From: Phenylobacterium sp.
GTDB taxonomy: Bacteria > Pseudomonadota > Alphaproteobacteria > Caulobacterales > Caulobacteraceae
Direction: 5' to 3'
DNA: 64,000 nt
NCBI RefSeq assembly: GCF_030651755.1
Contig: NZ_JAUSBZ010000045.1
Location: forward strand, 1 to 64,000
Positions within the stretch are counted from its first letter, which is position 1. The number at the start of each line of letters is the position of its first letter. Positions 50,036 to 59,377 of the stretch are shown one piece after another. The notes beneath the pieces are model-generated. The model did not search any database. It was given only the letters and a program-made list of their open reading frames with translations, and was not told the DNA's origin. Made by a program: the position numbers and the translations under genes.

Positions 50036-52174
50036 ATGTTCGACATCAAACGTAAGACGATCGAGTGGGGCGGCAAGACGCTGACCCTCGAAACCGGCCG
50101 CATGGCCCGGCAGGCTGACGGCGCGGTTCTGGCCACCTATGGCGAGACCGTGGTCCTGGCCACCGCCGTGTTCGCCAAGAGCGCCAAGCCCGGCCAGGAC
50201 TTCTTCCCCCTGACCGTGAACTACCAGGAAAAGACCTATGCCGCGGGCAAGATCCCCGGCGGCTTCTTCAAGCGTGAAGGCCGGCCCTCGGAAAAGGAGA
50301 CCCTGGTCTCCCGCCTGATCGACCGCCCGATCCGCCCCCTGTTCGTCAAGGGCTTCAAGAACGAAGTCCAGGTGGTCTGCACCGTCCTGGCCCACGATCT
50401 TGAGAACGATCCCGACATGGTCGCCATGGTCGCGGCCTCGGCCGCCCTGGTGATCTCCGGCGCGCCCTTCATGGGTCCGATCGGCGCCGCCCGCGTCGGC
50501 TTCATCGATGGGGAATACGTCCTCAACCCGACCCTGGAAGAGCTGAAGACCAGCCAGATGGACCTCGTCGTCGCCGGTACGGCCGATGCGGTGATGATGG
50601 TGGAGTCCGAAATCCAGGAACTGACCGAAGAGCAGGTCCTGGGCGGCGTCTCCTTCGCCCACAAGGCCATCCAGCCGGTGATCGAGGCGATCATCGACCT
50701 GGCCGAACATTCGGCCAAGGAGCCCTTCGACTTCGCCGCCGACGACACCGACGCGCTCAAGGCGCAGATGAAGACCCTGGTCGGGGCCGACATCGCCGCC
50801 GCCTACAAGGTCACGAAGAAGCAGGACCGCCAGGAAGCGCTCAGCCAGGCCAAGCAAAAGGCCGTGGCTTCCATGGCCAAGTCCGAGGCCAATCCCGACG
50901 GCGTCGACAGCCAGAAGCTGGGCGGCGTGTTCAAGGAGCTTGAGGCGGACGTGGTCCGCCGCGGCATCCTCGACACCGGCCTGCGCATCGACGGCCGCAC
51001 CGTCGACAAGGTCCGTCCCATCGTCTCGGAAGTGGGCATCCTGCCCCGGGCCCACGGCTCGGCCCTGTTCACCCGCGGCGAAACCCAGGCCCTGGTGGTC
51101 GCCACCCTGGGCACCGGCGACGACGAGCAGTTCATCGACGCCCTGGAAGGCACCTACAAGGAGAAGTTCCTTCTCCACTACAACTTCCCTCCCTTCAGCG
51201 TCGGGGAAGCTGGCCGTATGGGTTCGCCCGGCCGTCGTGAAATCGGCCATGGCAAGCTCGCCTGGCGCGCCGTCCGTCCGGTCCTGCCGGCGACGGAAGA
51301 CTTCCCCTACACCATCCGCCTGGTCTCGGAGATCCTGGAGTCCAATGGCTCCTCCTCCATGGCCACGGTCTGCGGCGCTTCGCTGGCCATGATGGATGCG
51401 GGCGTGCCCCTGAAGAAGCCGGTCTCCGGCATCGCCATGGGCCTGATCCTGGAGGCCGACGGCTTCGCCGTGCTCTCCGACATCCTGGGCGACGAAGACC
51501 ACCTGGGCGACATGGACTTCAAGGTCGCCGGCACCGCTGATGGCATCACCTCGCTGCAGATGGACATCAAGATCGCCGGCATCACCGAGGAGATCATGAA
51601 GAAGGCGCTGGAGCAGGCCAAGGCCGGCCGCCAGCACATCCTCGACGAGATGACCAAGGCCATGGACGCGCCGCGCACCGAGCTCGGTGAGTACGCGCCC
51701 AAGATCGAAACCATGAAGATCGCGGTCGACAAGATCCGCGAAGTCATCGGTTCGGGCGGCAAGGTGATCCGTGAGATCGTCGCCGAAACCGGCGCCAAGG
51801 TGGACATCTCCGACGACGGCACGATCAAGATCGCGGCTTCCGAACAGTCCAAGATCGATGCGGCCCGCGACTGGATCAAGTCCATCGCCTCGGAGCCCGA
51901 GCTGAACGCCATCTACACCGGCAAGGTGGTCAAGGTGGTGGACTTCGGGGCCTTCGTGAACTTCTTCGGCGCCAAGGATGGCCTGGTTCATGTGAGCCAG
52001 ATCTCCAGCGAGCGCGTGGCCAAGGTCTCTGACGTCCTGACCGAAGGCCAGGAAGTGAAGGTCAAGCTCCTGGGCTTCGACGATCGCGGCAAGACCCGCC
52101 TGTCCATGAAGGTCGTCGACCAGGTGACCGGCGAAGACCTGTCCAAGAAGGAAGGGGCCGAGGTCGAGGCTTAA
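50036..52174 (+). CDS. pnp: Polyribonucleotide nucleotidyltransferase (PNPase)
   Basis: PNPase degrades RNA 3'-5' using phosphate and works with RNase E. The 712-residue protein has two RNase PH domains (about 10-215 and 315-545, with [20 protein letters not shown] near 78 and [16 protein letters not shown] near 337), a KH domain ([20 protein letters not shown] near 567) and an S1 domain ([19 protein letters not shown] near 627). The ATG at 50036 gives the family start [14 protein letters not shown] rho-independent terminator follows. Confidence 0.98.
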   Translation: MFDIKRKTIEWGGKTLTLETGRMARQADGAVLATYGETVVLATAVFAKSAKPGQDFFPLTVNYQEKTYAAGKIPGGFFKREGRPSEKETLVSRLIDRPIRPLFVKGFKNEVQVVCTVLAHDLENDPDMVAMVAASAALVISGAPFMGPIGAARVGFIDGEYVLNPTLEELKTSQMDLVVAGTADAVMMVESEIQELTEEQVLGGVSFAHKAIQPVIEAIIDLAEHSAKEPFDFAADDTDALKAQMKTLVGADIAAAYKVTKKQDRQEALSQAKQKAVASMAKSEANPDGVDSQKLGGVFKELEADVVRRGILDTGLRIDGRTVDKVRPIVSEVGILPRAHGSALFTRGETQALVVATLGTGDDEQFIDALEGTYKEKFLLHYNFPPFSVGEAGRMGSPGRREIGHGKLAWRAVRPVLPATEDFPYTIRLVSEILESNGSSSMATVCGASLAMMDAGVPLKKPVSGIAMGLILEADGFAVLSDILGDEDHLGDMDFKVAGTADGITSLQMDIKIAGITEEIMKKALEQAKAGRQHILDEMTKAMDAPRTELGEYAPKIETMKIAVDKIREVIGSGGKVIREIVAETGAKVDISDDGTIKIAASEQSKIDAARDWIKSIASEPELNAIYTGKVVKVVDFGAFVNFFGAKDGLVHVSQISSERVAKVSDVLTEGQEVKVKLLGFDDRGKTRLSMKVVDQVTGEDLSKKEGAEVEA

Positions 52175-52202
52175 GGCCTCACCTCCATCCTGACGACGAA
52201 CG

Positions 52203-52233
52203 GGGCGGCCGCAGCGATGCGGCCGCCCTTTTT
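52203..52233 (+). terminator. Rho-independent terminator of pnp
   Basis: A perfect 11-bp stem, GGGCGGCCGCA with TGCGGCCGCCC and loop GCGA, is followed directly by TTTTT. It starts 28 bases after the pnp stop codon. Confidence 0.93.
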
Positions 52234-52278
52234 CGTAGGCCGCACCGCCCTTGCCAGCCATCGGCGGACTGGTAGAAG

Positions 52279-52426
52279 CCTCATGGGTCTGCAGTTCACC
52301 CAGGCGTCACCGCCCCATCCGGGGAGCTAAACCTGCCAAGGCGAAGACGCCCCGCTTGTCCTGACGAGCGCCGGGTCGGAAGTCGGTGACCTCGACGCCC
52401 CTTCAAGGGGTTGGCGCCTCATGAGG
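52279..52426 (+). ncRNA. Structured leader RNA, riboswitch-like, upstream of the DUF2087 gene
   Basis: The region could fold into a multibranched structure. A closing stem pairs CCTCATG (52279-52285) with CATGAGG (52420-52426), which includes the ribosome site of the next gene. A long-range stem pairs GTCACCG (52306-52312) with CGGTGAC (52384-52390). Enclosed hairpins are CCCC-ATCC-GGGG (52313-52324), GGCG-AAGA-CGCC (52340-52351) and CGCTTGTC-CT-GACGAGCG; CCCCTT-C-AAGGGG lies outside near 52398. It matches no riboswitch class I know. A weak promoter (TTGCCA, 16 bases, TAGAAG at 52251-52278) would start transcription near the 5' arm, which is a difficulty. Confidence 0.5.
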
Positions 52427-52433
52427 ATGAGTG

Positions 52434-52955
52434 ATGCCCAGAACCGCTATTCCCTACGCCACGCCGGACATCTCGACCCTGGCCAGGTCCCTGCGCGACC
52501 AGCTGGCGCGGCTGGGGCCGACGCCTGGCCATGTGGAAATGCTGAACATCCTGGCCCGGGCGGCTGGGGCGAAGAACTTCCAGCACTTCCGCGCCCGTTA
52601 CGGCGCGCCTGAGGCCCCGCCCGAGCCTGCGGCCGATCTCGCCCGGGTGGAGAAGCTCGCCCGCCAGTTCGACGCCCAGGGGCGGCTCGCCCAGTGGCCG
52701 GCCAAGCCCTCCCAGCAGGCGTTGGCGCTTTGGGCCCTGTGGGCCGCCCTGCCGGCCGGGGACACCGTCAGCGAGCCGGTGTTCAACGGGCGGCTGAACG
52801 CCCTGCACACCTTCGGGGACCCGGCCATCCTGCGCCGGTCCCTGGTCAGCGCCGGCCTCGTCTCGCGCACCCTGGACTGCCGGGACTATCGGCGGATCGA
52901 GCAGCGGCCGCCCCCGGAGGCCCAGGCCCTGATCGGCCGGCTGCGGCGAGGCTGA
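52434..52955 (+). CDS. DUF2087 domain protein
   Basis: A 173-residue soluble protein. The C-terminal part, FNGRLNALHTFGDPAILRRS, LVSAGLVSRTLDCRDYRRI, matches the DUF2087 domain, which often occurs in small transcriptional regulators. The N-terminal 65 residues, with SLRDQLARLGPTPGHVEMLN and AGAKNFQHFRARYG, resemble a helical segment found in glyoxalase-superfamily-related proteins. Function is unknown. ATG 52434 has GAGGAT 6 bases upstream; that ribosome site lies in the closing stem of the structured leader. Confidence 0.8.
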   Translation: MPRTAIPYATPDISTLARSLRDQLARLGPTPGHVEMLNILARAAGAKNFQHFRARYGAPEAPPEPAADLARVEKLARQFDAQGRLAQWPAKPSQQALALWALWAALPAGDTVSEPVFNGRLNALHTFGDPAILRRSLVSAGLVSRTLDCRDYRRIEQRPPPEAQALIGRLRRG

Positions 52956-53038
52956 CGGCCTCTCACGGGCCGGTCAGCATCCAGCGCCTTCCGCCGCCCG
53001 TCACCCTCACACTCGGCGCTCGGCGCTCGGCGCCTGCT

Positions 53039-53074
53039 AAAAAAGCGAAAGGCCCGCCGGGGATGGCGGGCCTT
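53039..53074 (-). terminator. Terminator of dnaA
   Basis: On the minus strand AAGGCCCGCC and GGCGGGCCTT form a perfect 10-bp stem (53074-53049) with a 6-base loop, followed by a T-rich tract ending TTTTTT (53044-53039). It lies about 35 bases after the dnaA stop and may also serve the convergent DUF2087 gene. Confidence 0.9.
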
Positions 53075-53108
53075 CAGGCTTGCGGACCGTGGGGTCGGCT
53101 AGGGCAGA

Positions 53109-54587
53109 TCAGCCGCGGAGCTTGCGCAGCAGCAGGTCGAGGTCGCGGGCCAGGCTCGGATCCTCGGCCTTCAGGGCCTCGATACGGCGCACGGCGTGCA
53201 GGACGGTGGTGTGGTCGCGGCCGCCGAACCGCCGGCCGATGTCGGGCAGGGAGCGGGTGGTGATCTGCTTGGCGATCCACATGGCCGCCTGGCGGGGGCG
53301 CGCCACGGCCCTGGCCCGGCGCTCCGACAGCAGGTCGGCCTGGGTCAGGCCAAAATGCTCGGCGACGGTCTTCTGGATCTGGTCCACCGTCACCTTGCGC
53401 TCCGGCGCCGACAGGTGAGGCCTCAGGATGCTCTGAGCCTCGTCCAGACTGAGCTGGGCCAGTTGGGGTCCGATCCGGGCCACAAGGGTGTTCAGGGCCC
53501 CTTCCAGCTCGCGGACGCTGTCGCTGAAGCGGTCGGCGAGGAATTGCAGGACCTCAGGCCGGGCGGTGGGTGAAAAACCCCCCTGGCGGGCCAGGATGTC
53601 CAGCTTGCGCTCCAATATCCCCTGGCGCAGGTCGCGGTCGGCCGGCTCGATGCCGCAGACCAGGCCCGCCTGGAGGTGCGAGCGCAGGCGGGGCTCCAGA
53701 TCCGACAACTCGTGCGGCGGGCGATCGGCGGTCATCACCACGCGACGGCCGTCCTGAACCAGGGCGATCAGGGTGTGGAACAGCTCTTCCTGGGTCGAGG
53801 CCTTGCCGGCCACGAAGTGGACGTCGTCGATCAGCAGCAGGTCGGCGTCCCGCAGCTCTTCCTTGAAGGCCGCGGTCTGGCGGTCCTGTACCGCCTTGAC
53901 GAAGGTCTGGGTGAAGCGTTCGGCGGTGAGATAGACCACCTTCTTGTCGGGCGCCGTGCGCAGGGCTTCCCAGCCGAGCGCGTTCAGCAGGTGGGTCTTC
54001 CCGAAGCCGTAGGGGCCATGGAAGACCACGGGGTTGAAATGGCCGTCAGCCCAGCAGCCCACCCGGCGGGCGACCGCAAAGGCGAACTCGTTGGCCGGAC
54101 CCGGCACGAAGGTGTCGAAGGTGAAGCGTTCCTGCAGGCCATGGGTGCGGACGGTGCGGGCCGCGGGGGCCTCGAAGTCGGCAGGGCCCTCATGGACGGT
54201 CAGGACCCGGGCGGCCGAACCCGAAGACGCGGCGGCCAGGCTCACCTCGGCCACCAGGGGCTCGGCGGGGGCGGCGCTGTCGAACTCCATCCGGGACTTC
54301 AGGTCGAGGGCGCGGCCCTCGGGATCGTTCTGGGCCCAGAGCTCGCCGATGCGGCGCCAGGCGTGGCGGCGGATCCAGTCGCGGGCCACGCCCGTGGCGG
54401 CCACCAGGCACACCTCGCTGTCAGATCGCTCACGCAGGGCGGCATGGCCGAGCCAGGAGCCAAAGGTGGCGTCGCCGAGCTCACGTTTCAGGGTCAAGCA
54501 CGTCTTTGTCCAGACCGCCCCAGCCGGCGTCGCTGTCGTCCTGTCCGCCAATCCTCCAGAAGCCATCTTCGCTACTTCCCCCAACAT
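53109..54587 (-). CDS. dnaA: Chromosomal replication initiator DnaA
   Basis: DnaA binds and opens the origin. The 492-residue protein is closely related to the Caulobacter protein: domain I with VWTKTCLTLKRELGD near 25, a variable linker to about 150, the AAA+ domain with Walker A GPYGFGKTHLLNAL near 190 and Walker B LLLIDDVHF near 245, and the DNA-binding domain ending SLPDIGRRFGGRDHTTVLHA near 445-465. ATG 54587 is the most upstream start; an ATG seven codons in (MASGG) is an alternative. It is monocistronic, with terminators on both sides and a promoter region containing GANTC sites. Confidence 0.97.
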   Translation of the reverse strand: MLGEVAKMASGGLADRTTATPAGAVWTKTCLTLKRELGDATFGSWLGHAALRERSDSEVCLVAATGVARDWIRRHAWRRIGELWAQNDPEGRALDLKSRMEFDSAAPAEPLVAEVSLAAASSGSAARVLTVHEGPADFEAPAARTVRTHGLQERFTFDTFVPGPANEFAFAVARRVGCWADGHFNPVVFHGPYGFGKTHLLNALGWEALRTAPDKKVVYLTAERFTQTFVKAVQDRQTAAFKEELRDADLLLIDDVHFVAGKASTQEELFHTLIALVQDGRRVVMTADRPPHELSDLEPRLRSHLQAGLVCGIEPADRDLRQGILERKLDILARQGGFSPTARPEVLQFLADRFSDSVRELEGALNTLVARIGPQLAQLSLDEAQSILRPHLSAPERKVTVDQIQKTVAEHFGLTQADLLSERRARAVARPRQAAMWIAKQITTRSLPDIGRRFGGRDHTTVLHAVRRIEALKAEDPSLARDLDLLLRKLRG

Positions 54588-54892
54588 CCGCCATCATTGG
54601 CCGCAACCCCACGCTGCGGCCACGTTCTTCAAGAAACACAGAGGGTTACCCGGAGAGCGCATAGAATCCCGCCCCCGTTCTTTTCATCCGAATTCAGATG
54701 GAAAACACGTCTGTGTTGAAGCCCAGAGACTAGTCCTGGACCGGGGGGGGTCAACGGTGATTCTTCGCGCCGTCCGCGGATATTTTCGTTGACTCAACCG
54801 CACGCCCTCGCGCCACAAGGGAAATCTCGAAATCAGCCATCCGCAGTGAGAACATTGGTCGCAGGAGTCGCACCACAGCGGACAGGAGACAG
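54588..54892 (-). promoter_or_regulatory. dnaA: dnaA promoter region with four GANTC sites
   Basis: This gene-free stretch holds GAATC (54664), GATTC (54759), GACTC (54791) and GAGTC (54865), against an expectation of about one in this length. A possible promoter reads TTGACC (54754-54749), 16 bases, TAGTCT (54732-54727) on the minus strand, giving a leader of about 134 bases; the GATTC site lies just upstream of that -35. A run of eight G (54743-54750) falls in its -35/spacer. In Caulobacter, CcrM methylation of GANTC is known to affect dnaA transcription. Confidence 0.6.
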
Positions 54893-54924
54893 AAAAGCCC
54901 GCACGCCGATAAGGCGCGCGGGCT
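54893..54924 (-). terminator. Terminator of rpsT
   Basis: On the minus strand AGCCCGCGCGCC, a TTAT loop, and GGCGTGCGGGCT form a near-perfect stem followed by TTTT (54896-54893). It lies 60 bases after the rpsT stop codon and separates rpsT from the dnaA promoter. Confidence 0.88.
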
Positions 54925-54984
54925 CGTTCATTCGTCGAACAAATTCAATCAACTAGGCCGCGCGAAGGCAGCCAGGCTCAAGCT

Positions 54985-55254
54985 TTAGGCGACGGCCAGC
55001 TTTTTCAGCCGGGCGGCCAGGCGCGAGACCTTCCGCGAGGCGGTGTTCTTATGGATCACACCCTTTGTGACCGCCCGCATGACTTCGGACTGGGCCTCGA
55101 CAAAGGCGGTCTTGGCGACGGCTGCGTCACCAGCGGCGACCGCCTCTTCAAACCGTCGAAGATAGGTCCGTACGCGCGAGCGGCGGGCGGTATTGACTTC
55201 GGTGCGACGGGCGATCTTGCGGATCGCCTTCTTGGCGCCGGGCGTGTTGGCCAT
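54985..55254 (-). CDS. rpsT: 30S ribosomal protein S20
   Basis: S20 binds 16S rRNA during early 30S assembly. The 89-residue, very basic protein is full length: [20 protein letters not shown], then [35 protein letters not shown] and a terminus RLKKLAVA. The rpsT-dnaA neighbourhood is the Caulobacter arrangement. A terminator follows. The upstream gap to the SGNH hydrolase gene is 117 bases, probably with its own promoter. Confidence 0.97.
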   Translation of the reverse strand: MANTPGAKKAIRKIARRTEVNTARRSRVRTYLRRFEEAVAAGDAAVAKTAFVEAQSEVMRAVTKGVIHKNTASRKVSRLAARLKKLAVA

Positions 55255-55371
55255 TCTTCAGCTCTCGAATAGTAGCGCGCCCTAACGCAGGTCCGGGCGG
55301 TGAAAATCGGAGGCGCGGATATACGGGATGGCGGGAGGCCGGTCAATGGCGCCTGGACCTTCGGCCGGAAT

Positions 55372-55953
55372 TCACTGCCGTCCCGTGAACCCTCGCCAGG
55401 CTGGATGGGCCGACACCAGCTGGGCCATCTGCCCATACCCCGCCGCGCCAGGGTGGGCGCCGTCGCCCGCCTGGGCCTCGGCCAGCCAGACGCCGCTGAC
55501 AGCCAGGGGACGCAGGACGTCGATATAGGGAACCCTCAGGCGGGCGCAGAGGGCCTTGAAGGCCTCGTTGAGCGCCTCGACCCGCGCCGCCAGCCCGGGC
55601 TCCTCCACCGGCGGCGGGCCAACCATCAGCACGGGCGCCAGCCGCGCCCCCTCCGTCAGCATCAAACGGGCATTCTTCAGGCTCTCCGCGGCCGAGAGCC
55701 GCGGGGCGCCGCCCTCGGCGTTCGCGTCATTGCAGCCGAAGGAGAAGACGATCCCGCACGGCTCGGCGTCGGTGAGCCTGGCCCCCGCCTCGGTCGACCA
55801 GCGGCGGGCGACATCTGCGCTGGTGTCGCGGCGGACGCCGAGATTGTAGAGAGTCACCTCCGCCCGGCCGGCCAGGGCGCGGCCGAGCCAGCCCTGATGG
55901 GCCGGGTCGCCGACCCCGGCCACGAAGGAGTCCCCGAAGGCGAGGATCCGCAC
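55372..55953 (-). CDS. SGNH/GDSL-family hydrolase
   Basis: A 193-residue esterase or lipase. The family blocks are visible: block I ILAFGDSFVAG with the nucleophile Ser at residue 9, block III FGCNDAN with the oxyanion Asn near 74, and block V DGAHPGAAGY with the catalytic Asp and His near 171-174. There is no signal peptide, so it should be cytoplasmic; TesA-type enzymes are secreted. The start is GTG at 55953, immediately after the enoyl-CoA hydratase stop codon, so translation is coupled. The substrate is unknown. Confidence 0.88.
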   Translation of the reverse strand: MRILAFGDSFVAGVGDPAHQGWLGRALAGRAEVTLYNLGVRRDTSADVARRWSTEAGARLTDAEPCGIVFSFGCNDANAEGGAPRLSAAESLKNARLMLTEGARLAPVLMVGPPPVEEPGLAARVEALNEAFKALCARLRVPYIDVLRPLAVSGVWLAEAQAGDGAHPGAAGYGQMAQLVSAHPAWRGFTGRQ

Positions 55954-56739
55954 CTAGCGGCCCTTGAAGCTGGGCTTTCGCTTTTCGACGAAGGCGGCCA
56001 TGCCCTCCTTCTGGTCCTCGAAGGCGAAGAGGGAGTGGAACAGCCGCCGCTCCACCGCCACACCGGCGCTCAGCGTGGTCTCATAGGCGGTCTCCACCAG
56101 CTCCTTGTTCATCATCACCGCCACCGGCGACTGGGCGGCGATCTTGGCGCCGGCCGCCAGAGCCTCCTCCACCAGGGCGTCGGCCGGCACAACGCGCGAG
56201 ACCAGGCCCGCCCGCTCGGCCTCGGCGGCGTCCATCATCCGCCCGGTCAGGATCATCTCCATGGCCTTGGACTTGCCCACGAACCGCGTCAGGCGCTGGG
56301 TGCCGCCAATGCCCGGCATGACGCCGAGATTGATCTCCGGCTGGCCGAACTTCGCCGTATCGGCGGCCAGGATGAAGTCGCACATCATGGCCAGCTCGCA
56401 GCCGCCTCCCAGGGCGAAACCCGCGACGGCGGCGATGATCGGCTTGCGGCAGGCCTCGATCCGCCGGGCGCTGCGGGCGAAGGTGTCGGCGACGAACATG
56501 TCCGCATAGGACTTGTCGGCCATTTCCTTGATGTCGGCGCCGGCGGCGAAGGCGCGCGCCGAACCCGTCAGGATGATGCAGCCGATCTCGGGGTCGGCCT
56601 CGGCCACGTCGAGGGCGGCCTCAAGTTCGGCCAGCAGCCTGGCGTTCAGAGCGTTCAACGCCTCTGGCCGGTTCAGGCGGATCAGGATGACGGGGCCGTG
56701 GGCCTCGATGAGCAGGGTCTCGTAGCTGGGCGCGGACAT
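55954..56739 (-). CDS. Enoyl-CoA hydratase
   Basis: A 261-residue crotonase-fold enzyme that hydrates 2-enoyl-CoA in fatty-acid breakdown. The CoA-binding/oxyanion segment is [15 protein letters not shown] near 65. The catalytic Glu residues are in [12 protein letters not shown] near 113 and [13 protein letters not shown] near 133. ATG 56739 with AGGAG upstream is preferred; a start at 56760 would add seven residues. Its stop abuts the SGNH hydrolase gene. A crotonase near dnaA is also found in Caulobacter. Confidence 0.94.
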   Translation of the reverse strand: MSAPSYETLLIEAHGPVILIRLNRPEALNALNARLLAELEAALDVAEADPEIGCIILTGSARAFAAGADIKEMADKSYADMFVADTFARSARRIEACRKPIIAAVAGFALGGGCELAMMCDFILAADTAKFGQPEINLGVMPGIGGTQRLTRFVGKSKAMEMILTGRMMDAAEAERAGLVSRVVPADALVEEALAAGAKIAAQSPVAVMMNKELVETAYETTLSAGVAVERRLFHSLFAFEDQKEGMAAFVEKRKPSFKGR

Positions 56740-56771
56740 GGCGGCTCCTGTGGAAGACACGTCCCTGCCGC

Positions 56772-57659
56772 TTAAGGCCCCTCGACCTCGTAGCCAAGGG
56801 CGCGCAGGCGCTGCGGCAGGCCCTCGGCGCCCAGCAGGTGGCCGGCCCCGACCACCACCACCGTGCGGCCCGAGCCGTCCAGGCGCGTCTGGAGCTGTTC
56901 GAGCCAGGCGGCGTTGCGTTCGACGATCAGCCGCCGATAGAGGCCTGGCGCCGCCGCTTCCAGGGGCGCAAGGGCCTCGGCCTCCAGGGTCGCCAGGTCG
57001 CCCGCCATCCAGGCCGCCACCAGCCGGTCGAAGGCCTCGAGGTCTTCCTCCATGGTCTGCAGACTATGGGCGAGGCTGGCCAGCTGTTCCTCCAGGGAGA
57101 CGCCGTCAAAAGCCGAGAGTTGCGCCTCGACGGTTTCCAGGGCCTGGCGCGTCACCGCCGGCGGGGCCGTGGCGCTGACCTGTTGTTCGACCCCGTGGGC
57201 GATGTCGGCCCCCTGGCTTCCCAGCATGGCGGTGACCAGCAGCACTTCGGCGAACCAGGGCTTCAGCTGGTCCAGCAGGGTGGGGGGCAGGCTGTAGCGC
57301 ACGGCCATGCGGCCCAGGCGCAGGCGGCTGTCTTCGGGCAGGCGCTCATAGAGGCCCCGCCCCGGCGGCAGGACCCCCAGCCGCAGGGCCAGACGTGCGG
57401 CCTCCTGCTCGGTGGCGGGATCCACCGGCAGCTCGAACCACAGGTCGTCGGCCTGGGCCAGCGCCGCGTCCAGGGCGGCGGGCCGCCAGTCGAGCCCGGG
57501 CGGCAGCAGGTGGATGGAGCCGAACAGGAGCATCTCGGAGTCGTCATCGCGCACGATCCACACCGCCGGCTGCGCCTGGGCGGGCGGGGGCGCGCAGGCG
57601 CCCGCCAGGGCCAGGAGGATGAGGGCGAACAGGCCTCTCAGATGTCGCATCGCGTTCAC
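56772..57659 (-). CDS. TraB/GumN family protein
   Basis: A 295-residue protein with an N-terminal signal peptide (about 1-29; a Cys at 22 follows LAGA, so it could be a lipoprotein). The TraB/GumN signature is present: [15 protein letters not shown] near 44, DDLWFELP near 71, and the C-terminal [33 protein letters not shown]. The conserved GSxH and AGHLLG motifs suggest a metalloprotease-like fold. The GTG at 57659 overlaps the mutM stop (GTGA); an ATG three codons later is an alternative. Confidence 0.88.
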   Translation of the reverse strand: MNAMRHLRGLFALILLALAGACAPPPAQAQPAVWIVRDDDSEMLLFGSIHLLPPGLDWRPAALDAALAQADDLWFELPVDPATEQEAARLALRLGVLPPGRGLYERLPEDSRLRLGRMAVRYSLPPTLLDQLKPWFAEVLLVTAMLGSQGADIAHGVEQQVSATAPPAVTRQALETVEAQLSAFDGVSLEEQLASLAHSLQTMEEDLEAFDRLVAAWMAGDLATLEAEALAPLEAAAPGLYRRLIVERNAAWLEQLQTRLDGSGRTVVVVGAGHLLGAEGLPQRLRALGYEVEGP

Positions 57660-58519
57660 CTCTGGCAGGCGGGACAGAAGAAGGTGGAACGGCCGGCCTG
57701 GACCTGGCGCTGGATGGTCCCGTTGCAGCCCGTATTGCGGCAGGGCTCACCCTCCCGCCCGTAGGCGCGGAAACTGTGCTGAAAATAACCCAGGGCCCCA
57801 TCGGCGGCGGCGTAGTCGCGCAAGGTGGAGCCGCCCGCCGCGATAGCCGCGGTCAGCACCTGGCGAATGGCCTCGACCAGGACGGTCAGCCGTCGCTTGC
57901 TGATCTTGCCTGCCGGGCCGAAGGGGGAGATGCGGGCCATGTGCAGGGCCTCGCACACATAGATGTTGCCGAGCCCCGCAACGATCCTCTGGTCCAGCAG
58001 CAGGGTCTTGGGCCCCTGCTTGCGGCCTTCGAAGGCGCGGGCGAGGCGGCCGGCGTCGAAATCGTCGGACAGGGGCTCTGGTCCCATGCCAGCGAACCAG
58101 GGATGGCTGGCCAGATCCTGGGTGGGGATCAGGCCCATATAGCCGAACCGCCTTGGGTCGTAATAGGTCACCCGGCCGCCCGCCTCGGTCTCGAAGACCA
58201 CATGGGCGTGCTTGGGATCGGGATCGGCGGCATAGACGAACTGGCCTGGCCGGATCGTCCCCTCGGGCCGGGCGATCTCGAAGCGGCCGCTCATGCCCAG
58301 ATGCATGACCAGGGTGTCGCCCCGGTCGGTGGGGGCCAGCACATATTTCGCCCGCCGGGACAGGGCCTCGATACGCGCCCCAGCCAGCCGCTGGACGAAG
58401 CCCTCGGGGAAGGGGAAGCGCAGGTCCGGGCGCCTGGCCTCCACGCGGGTCAGGCGCTGGCCGTCCAGGACGGGCGCCAGGCCGCGCCGCACGGTCTCGA
58501 CCTCGGGAAGTTCAGGCAT
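57656..58519 (-). CDS. mutM: Formamidopyrimidine-DNA glycosylase
   Basis: MutM removes 8-oxoguanine and Fapy lesions and cuts the abasic strand. The protein begins MPELPEVETVRRGLAP; Pro2 and Glu3 are catalytic. It has RRAKYVL near 55, the MHLGMSGRF segment near 75, LGNIYVCEALHMARISP near 180, and a C-terminal zinc finger C-x4-C ... C-x2-C (CRNTGC and CPAC). Length is 287 residues. ATG 58519 is fixed by the need for Pro2; the frame is open further upstream. It is divergent from ubiE. Confidence 0.97.
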   Translation of the reverse strand: MPELPEVETVRRGLAPVLDGQRLTRVEARRPDLRFPFPEGFVQRLAGARIEALSRRAKYVLAPTDRGDTLVMHLGMSGRFEIARPEGTIRPGQFVYAADPDPKHAHVVFETEAGGRVTYYDPRRFGYMGLIPTQDLASHPWFAGMGPEPLSDDFDAGRLARAFEGRKQGPKTLLLDQRIVAGLGNIYVCEALHMARISPFGPAGKISKRRLTVLVEAIRQVLTAAIAAGGSTLRDYAAADGALGYFQHSFRAYGREGEPCRNTGCNGTIQRQVQAGRSTFFCPACQR

Positions 58520-58617
58520 GCCGCCTCGATTGGCAGAGGCTGCGCGCATGATCAACTTCAACCGCGCCGGCGGCCTTGCGCTGGCGCGGGCGGCTCAGGG
58601 AGGTTATGAGGCGAGCC

Positions 58618-59376
58618 ATGACCGGACCTGCCGCCACCTTCGGCTTTCGCGACGTTGCGGCCGACGAGAAGCCGCGCCTGGTGCGCGGGGTCTTCGACCG
58701 CGTCGCCCGCCGCTATGACCTGATGAACGACCTGATGAGCGGTGGCGTCCACCGCCTCTGGAAGGACGCCGTCGCCGCCCGACTGAACCCCCAGCCGGGG
58801 GAGGTGATCATCGACTGCGCCGGCGGCACCGGCGACATGGCCCGGCGCTTCGCGAAGATGGCCAGGCGCGCCCAGGAGCGACGGGGCGGCCCTGACGCCA
58901 CCATCCTGCTGATGGACTACAACGCCGAGATGATCACGGCGGGCCGGGAAAAGGGCTCCGAGCCGGAGATCTGCTGGAACGTGGGCGATGCTCAAGCCCT
59001 GCCGCTGCCGGACGCCTGCGCCGACGCCTATGTGATCTCGTTCGGCATCCGCAACGTCACCGACATTCCCGCCGCCCTGCGCGAGGCCAGGCGGGTGCTG
59101 AAGCCCGGCGGCCGGTTCCTGTGTCTGGAGTTCTCCAAGCCGGTCACCGAACCTCTGCAGAAGGCCTATGACGCCTATTCCTTCAAGGTCATCCCCGCCG
59201 TGGGCGAGCTGGTGGCCAAGGACCGGGACTCCTACCAGTACCTGGTGGAGAGCATCCGCCGCTTCCCCGACCAGCAAAGCTTCGCCCAGATGATGCGCGA
59301 GGCCGGCTTCTCTCGGGTGAGCTACACCAACTTCACCGCCGGGGTGGCGGCCCTTCACCAGGGCTGGGCCATCTGA
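58618..59376 (+). CDS. ubiE: Ubiquinone/menaquinone biosynthesis C-methyltransferase
   Basis: UbiE methylates the C2 position of the ubiquinone ring using S-adenosylmethionine. The 252-residue protein has the family blocks [18 protein letters not shown] near 36, the SAM site [13 protein letters not shown] near 64, DAQALPLPD near 120 and SFGIRNVTD near 136. ATG 58618 has GAGG six bases upstream; an ATG four codons earlier is too close to its ribosome site. ubiB starts 1 base after the stop, so the two ubiquinone genes are an operon. Confidence 0.96.
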   Translation: MTGPAATFGFRDVAADEKPRLVRGVFDRVARRYDLMNDLMSGGVHRLWKDAVAARLNPQPGEVIIDCAGGTGDMARRFAKMARRAQERRGGPDATILLMDYNAEMITAGREKGSEPEICWNVGDAQALPLPDACADAYVISFGIRNVTDIPAALREARRVLKPGGRFLCLEFSKPVTEPLQKAYDAYSFKVIPAVGELVAKDRDSYQYLVESIRRFPDQQSFAQMMREAGFSRVSYTNFTAGVAALHQGWAI

Positions 59377-59377
59377 C

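Noticed and set aside
53109-54984. Chromosomal replication origin next to dnaA
   Set aside because: No cluster of DnaA boxes (TTATCCACA-like) or AT-rich unwinding region is visible in the 400-base gap. In Caulobacter the origin lies several kilobases from dnaA beside hemE, which is not in the window.
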